Of a stretch of DNA of 5,487 bases, positions 5,477 to 5,487 are shown in pieces. The notes beneath the pieces are model-generated. The model did not search any database. It saw only the letters and a list, made by a program, of their open reading frames with translations, and had not been told where the DNA came from. The first letter of the stretch is position 1. Every line of letters begins with the position of its first letter. Made by a program: the position numbers and the translations under genes. This DNA is from Candidatus Omnitrophota bacterium (GTDB lineage Bacteria; Omnitrophota; Gorgyraeia; 2-01-FULL-45-10), in NCBI GenBank assembly GCA_003140915.1, contig PLLI01000105.1, forward strand, positions 11,703 through 17,189, read 5' to 3'.

Positions 5477-5487
5477 GACCTCGCATA
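5473..5487 (+). CDS. Possible start of the next gene (partial, cut by window edge)
   Basis: The nusB stop TGA (5474-5476) is embedded in ATGA, and the ATG at 5473 opens a frame reading M-R-P-R-I to the window end. The 4-bp overlap is the classic coupling arrangement and the same type seen in the reverse operon, so the operon may continue. Only five codons are visible, and no function can be given. Confidence 0.35.

Noticed and set aside
1..5487. CRISPR arrays, tRNA/rRNA genes, insertion sequences, toxin-antitoxin or defence genes
   Set aside because: I looked for repeats, cloverleaf-like stretches and transposase or nuclease motifs and found none. The only gene-free stretch near 300 bases (3060-3357) is fully explained by promoters and riboswitch.

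Overview
This is a bacterial chromosomal window made mostly of housekeeping genes. It holds the 3' end of an smc gene, a two-gene reverse-strand operon (a small exported protein and a GAF-GGDEF diguanylate cyclase), and an FMN-riboswitch-controlled operon ribBA-ribH-nusB. The start of one more gene may lie at the right edge. I see no mobile element, phage gene, CRISPR array, tRNA or rRNA. The organism is clearly a bacterium (SMC, NusB, RFN element, consensus -35/-10 promoters, Shine-Dalgarno sites). The mid-range base composition, heavy use of AUA isoleucine and AGG/CGG arginine codons, and a Sec-type exported protein without a lipobox would suit an uncultured Gram-negative-type lineage. Omnitrophota is my best guess, but that is an impression and not a demonstrated assignment.

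Layout: positions 2-1393 (+) encode the C-terminal half of SMC (second coiled-coil arm plus the ABC signature/Walker B half of the ATPase head). Its stop overlaps by 4 bp the stop of the convergent diguanylate cyclase gene (2598-1390, -). That gene overlaps its upstream partner (3059-2595, -) through an ATGA junction. A plausible intrinsic terminator for this reverse operon lies inside the 3' end of smc. Between 3059 and 3358 there is no protein-coding gene. The interval contains two overlapping divergent promoters, a complete FMN aptamer, and an intrinsic terminator whose U-tract runs straight into the ribBA start codon. From 3358 the genes ribBA, ribH and nusB follow with gaps of 15 and 19 nt, and nusB ends in an ATGA that may start the next gene.

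How the genes work together: RibBA supplies both branches feeding lumazine synthase, namely the 4-carbon unit from ribulose 5-phosphate and the pyrimidine from GTP. RibH joins the 4-carbon unit to the processed pyrimidine to give 6,7-dimethyl-8-ribityllumazine. ribD and ribE/ribC (riboflavin synthase) are not in the window and must be elsewhere if the pathway is complete. FMN should shut the operon down through the aptamer. The sequence offers a concrete switch: the 5' strand of the aptamer's closing region can pair over 10 bp with the 5' arm of the terminator. NusB, a general transcription antitermination factor, is carried in the same transcript.

I found no undescribed system. The most interesting points are the details of the riboswitch expression platform, the shared promoter region and the tightly overlapping gene ends.
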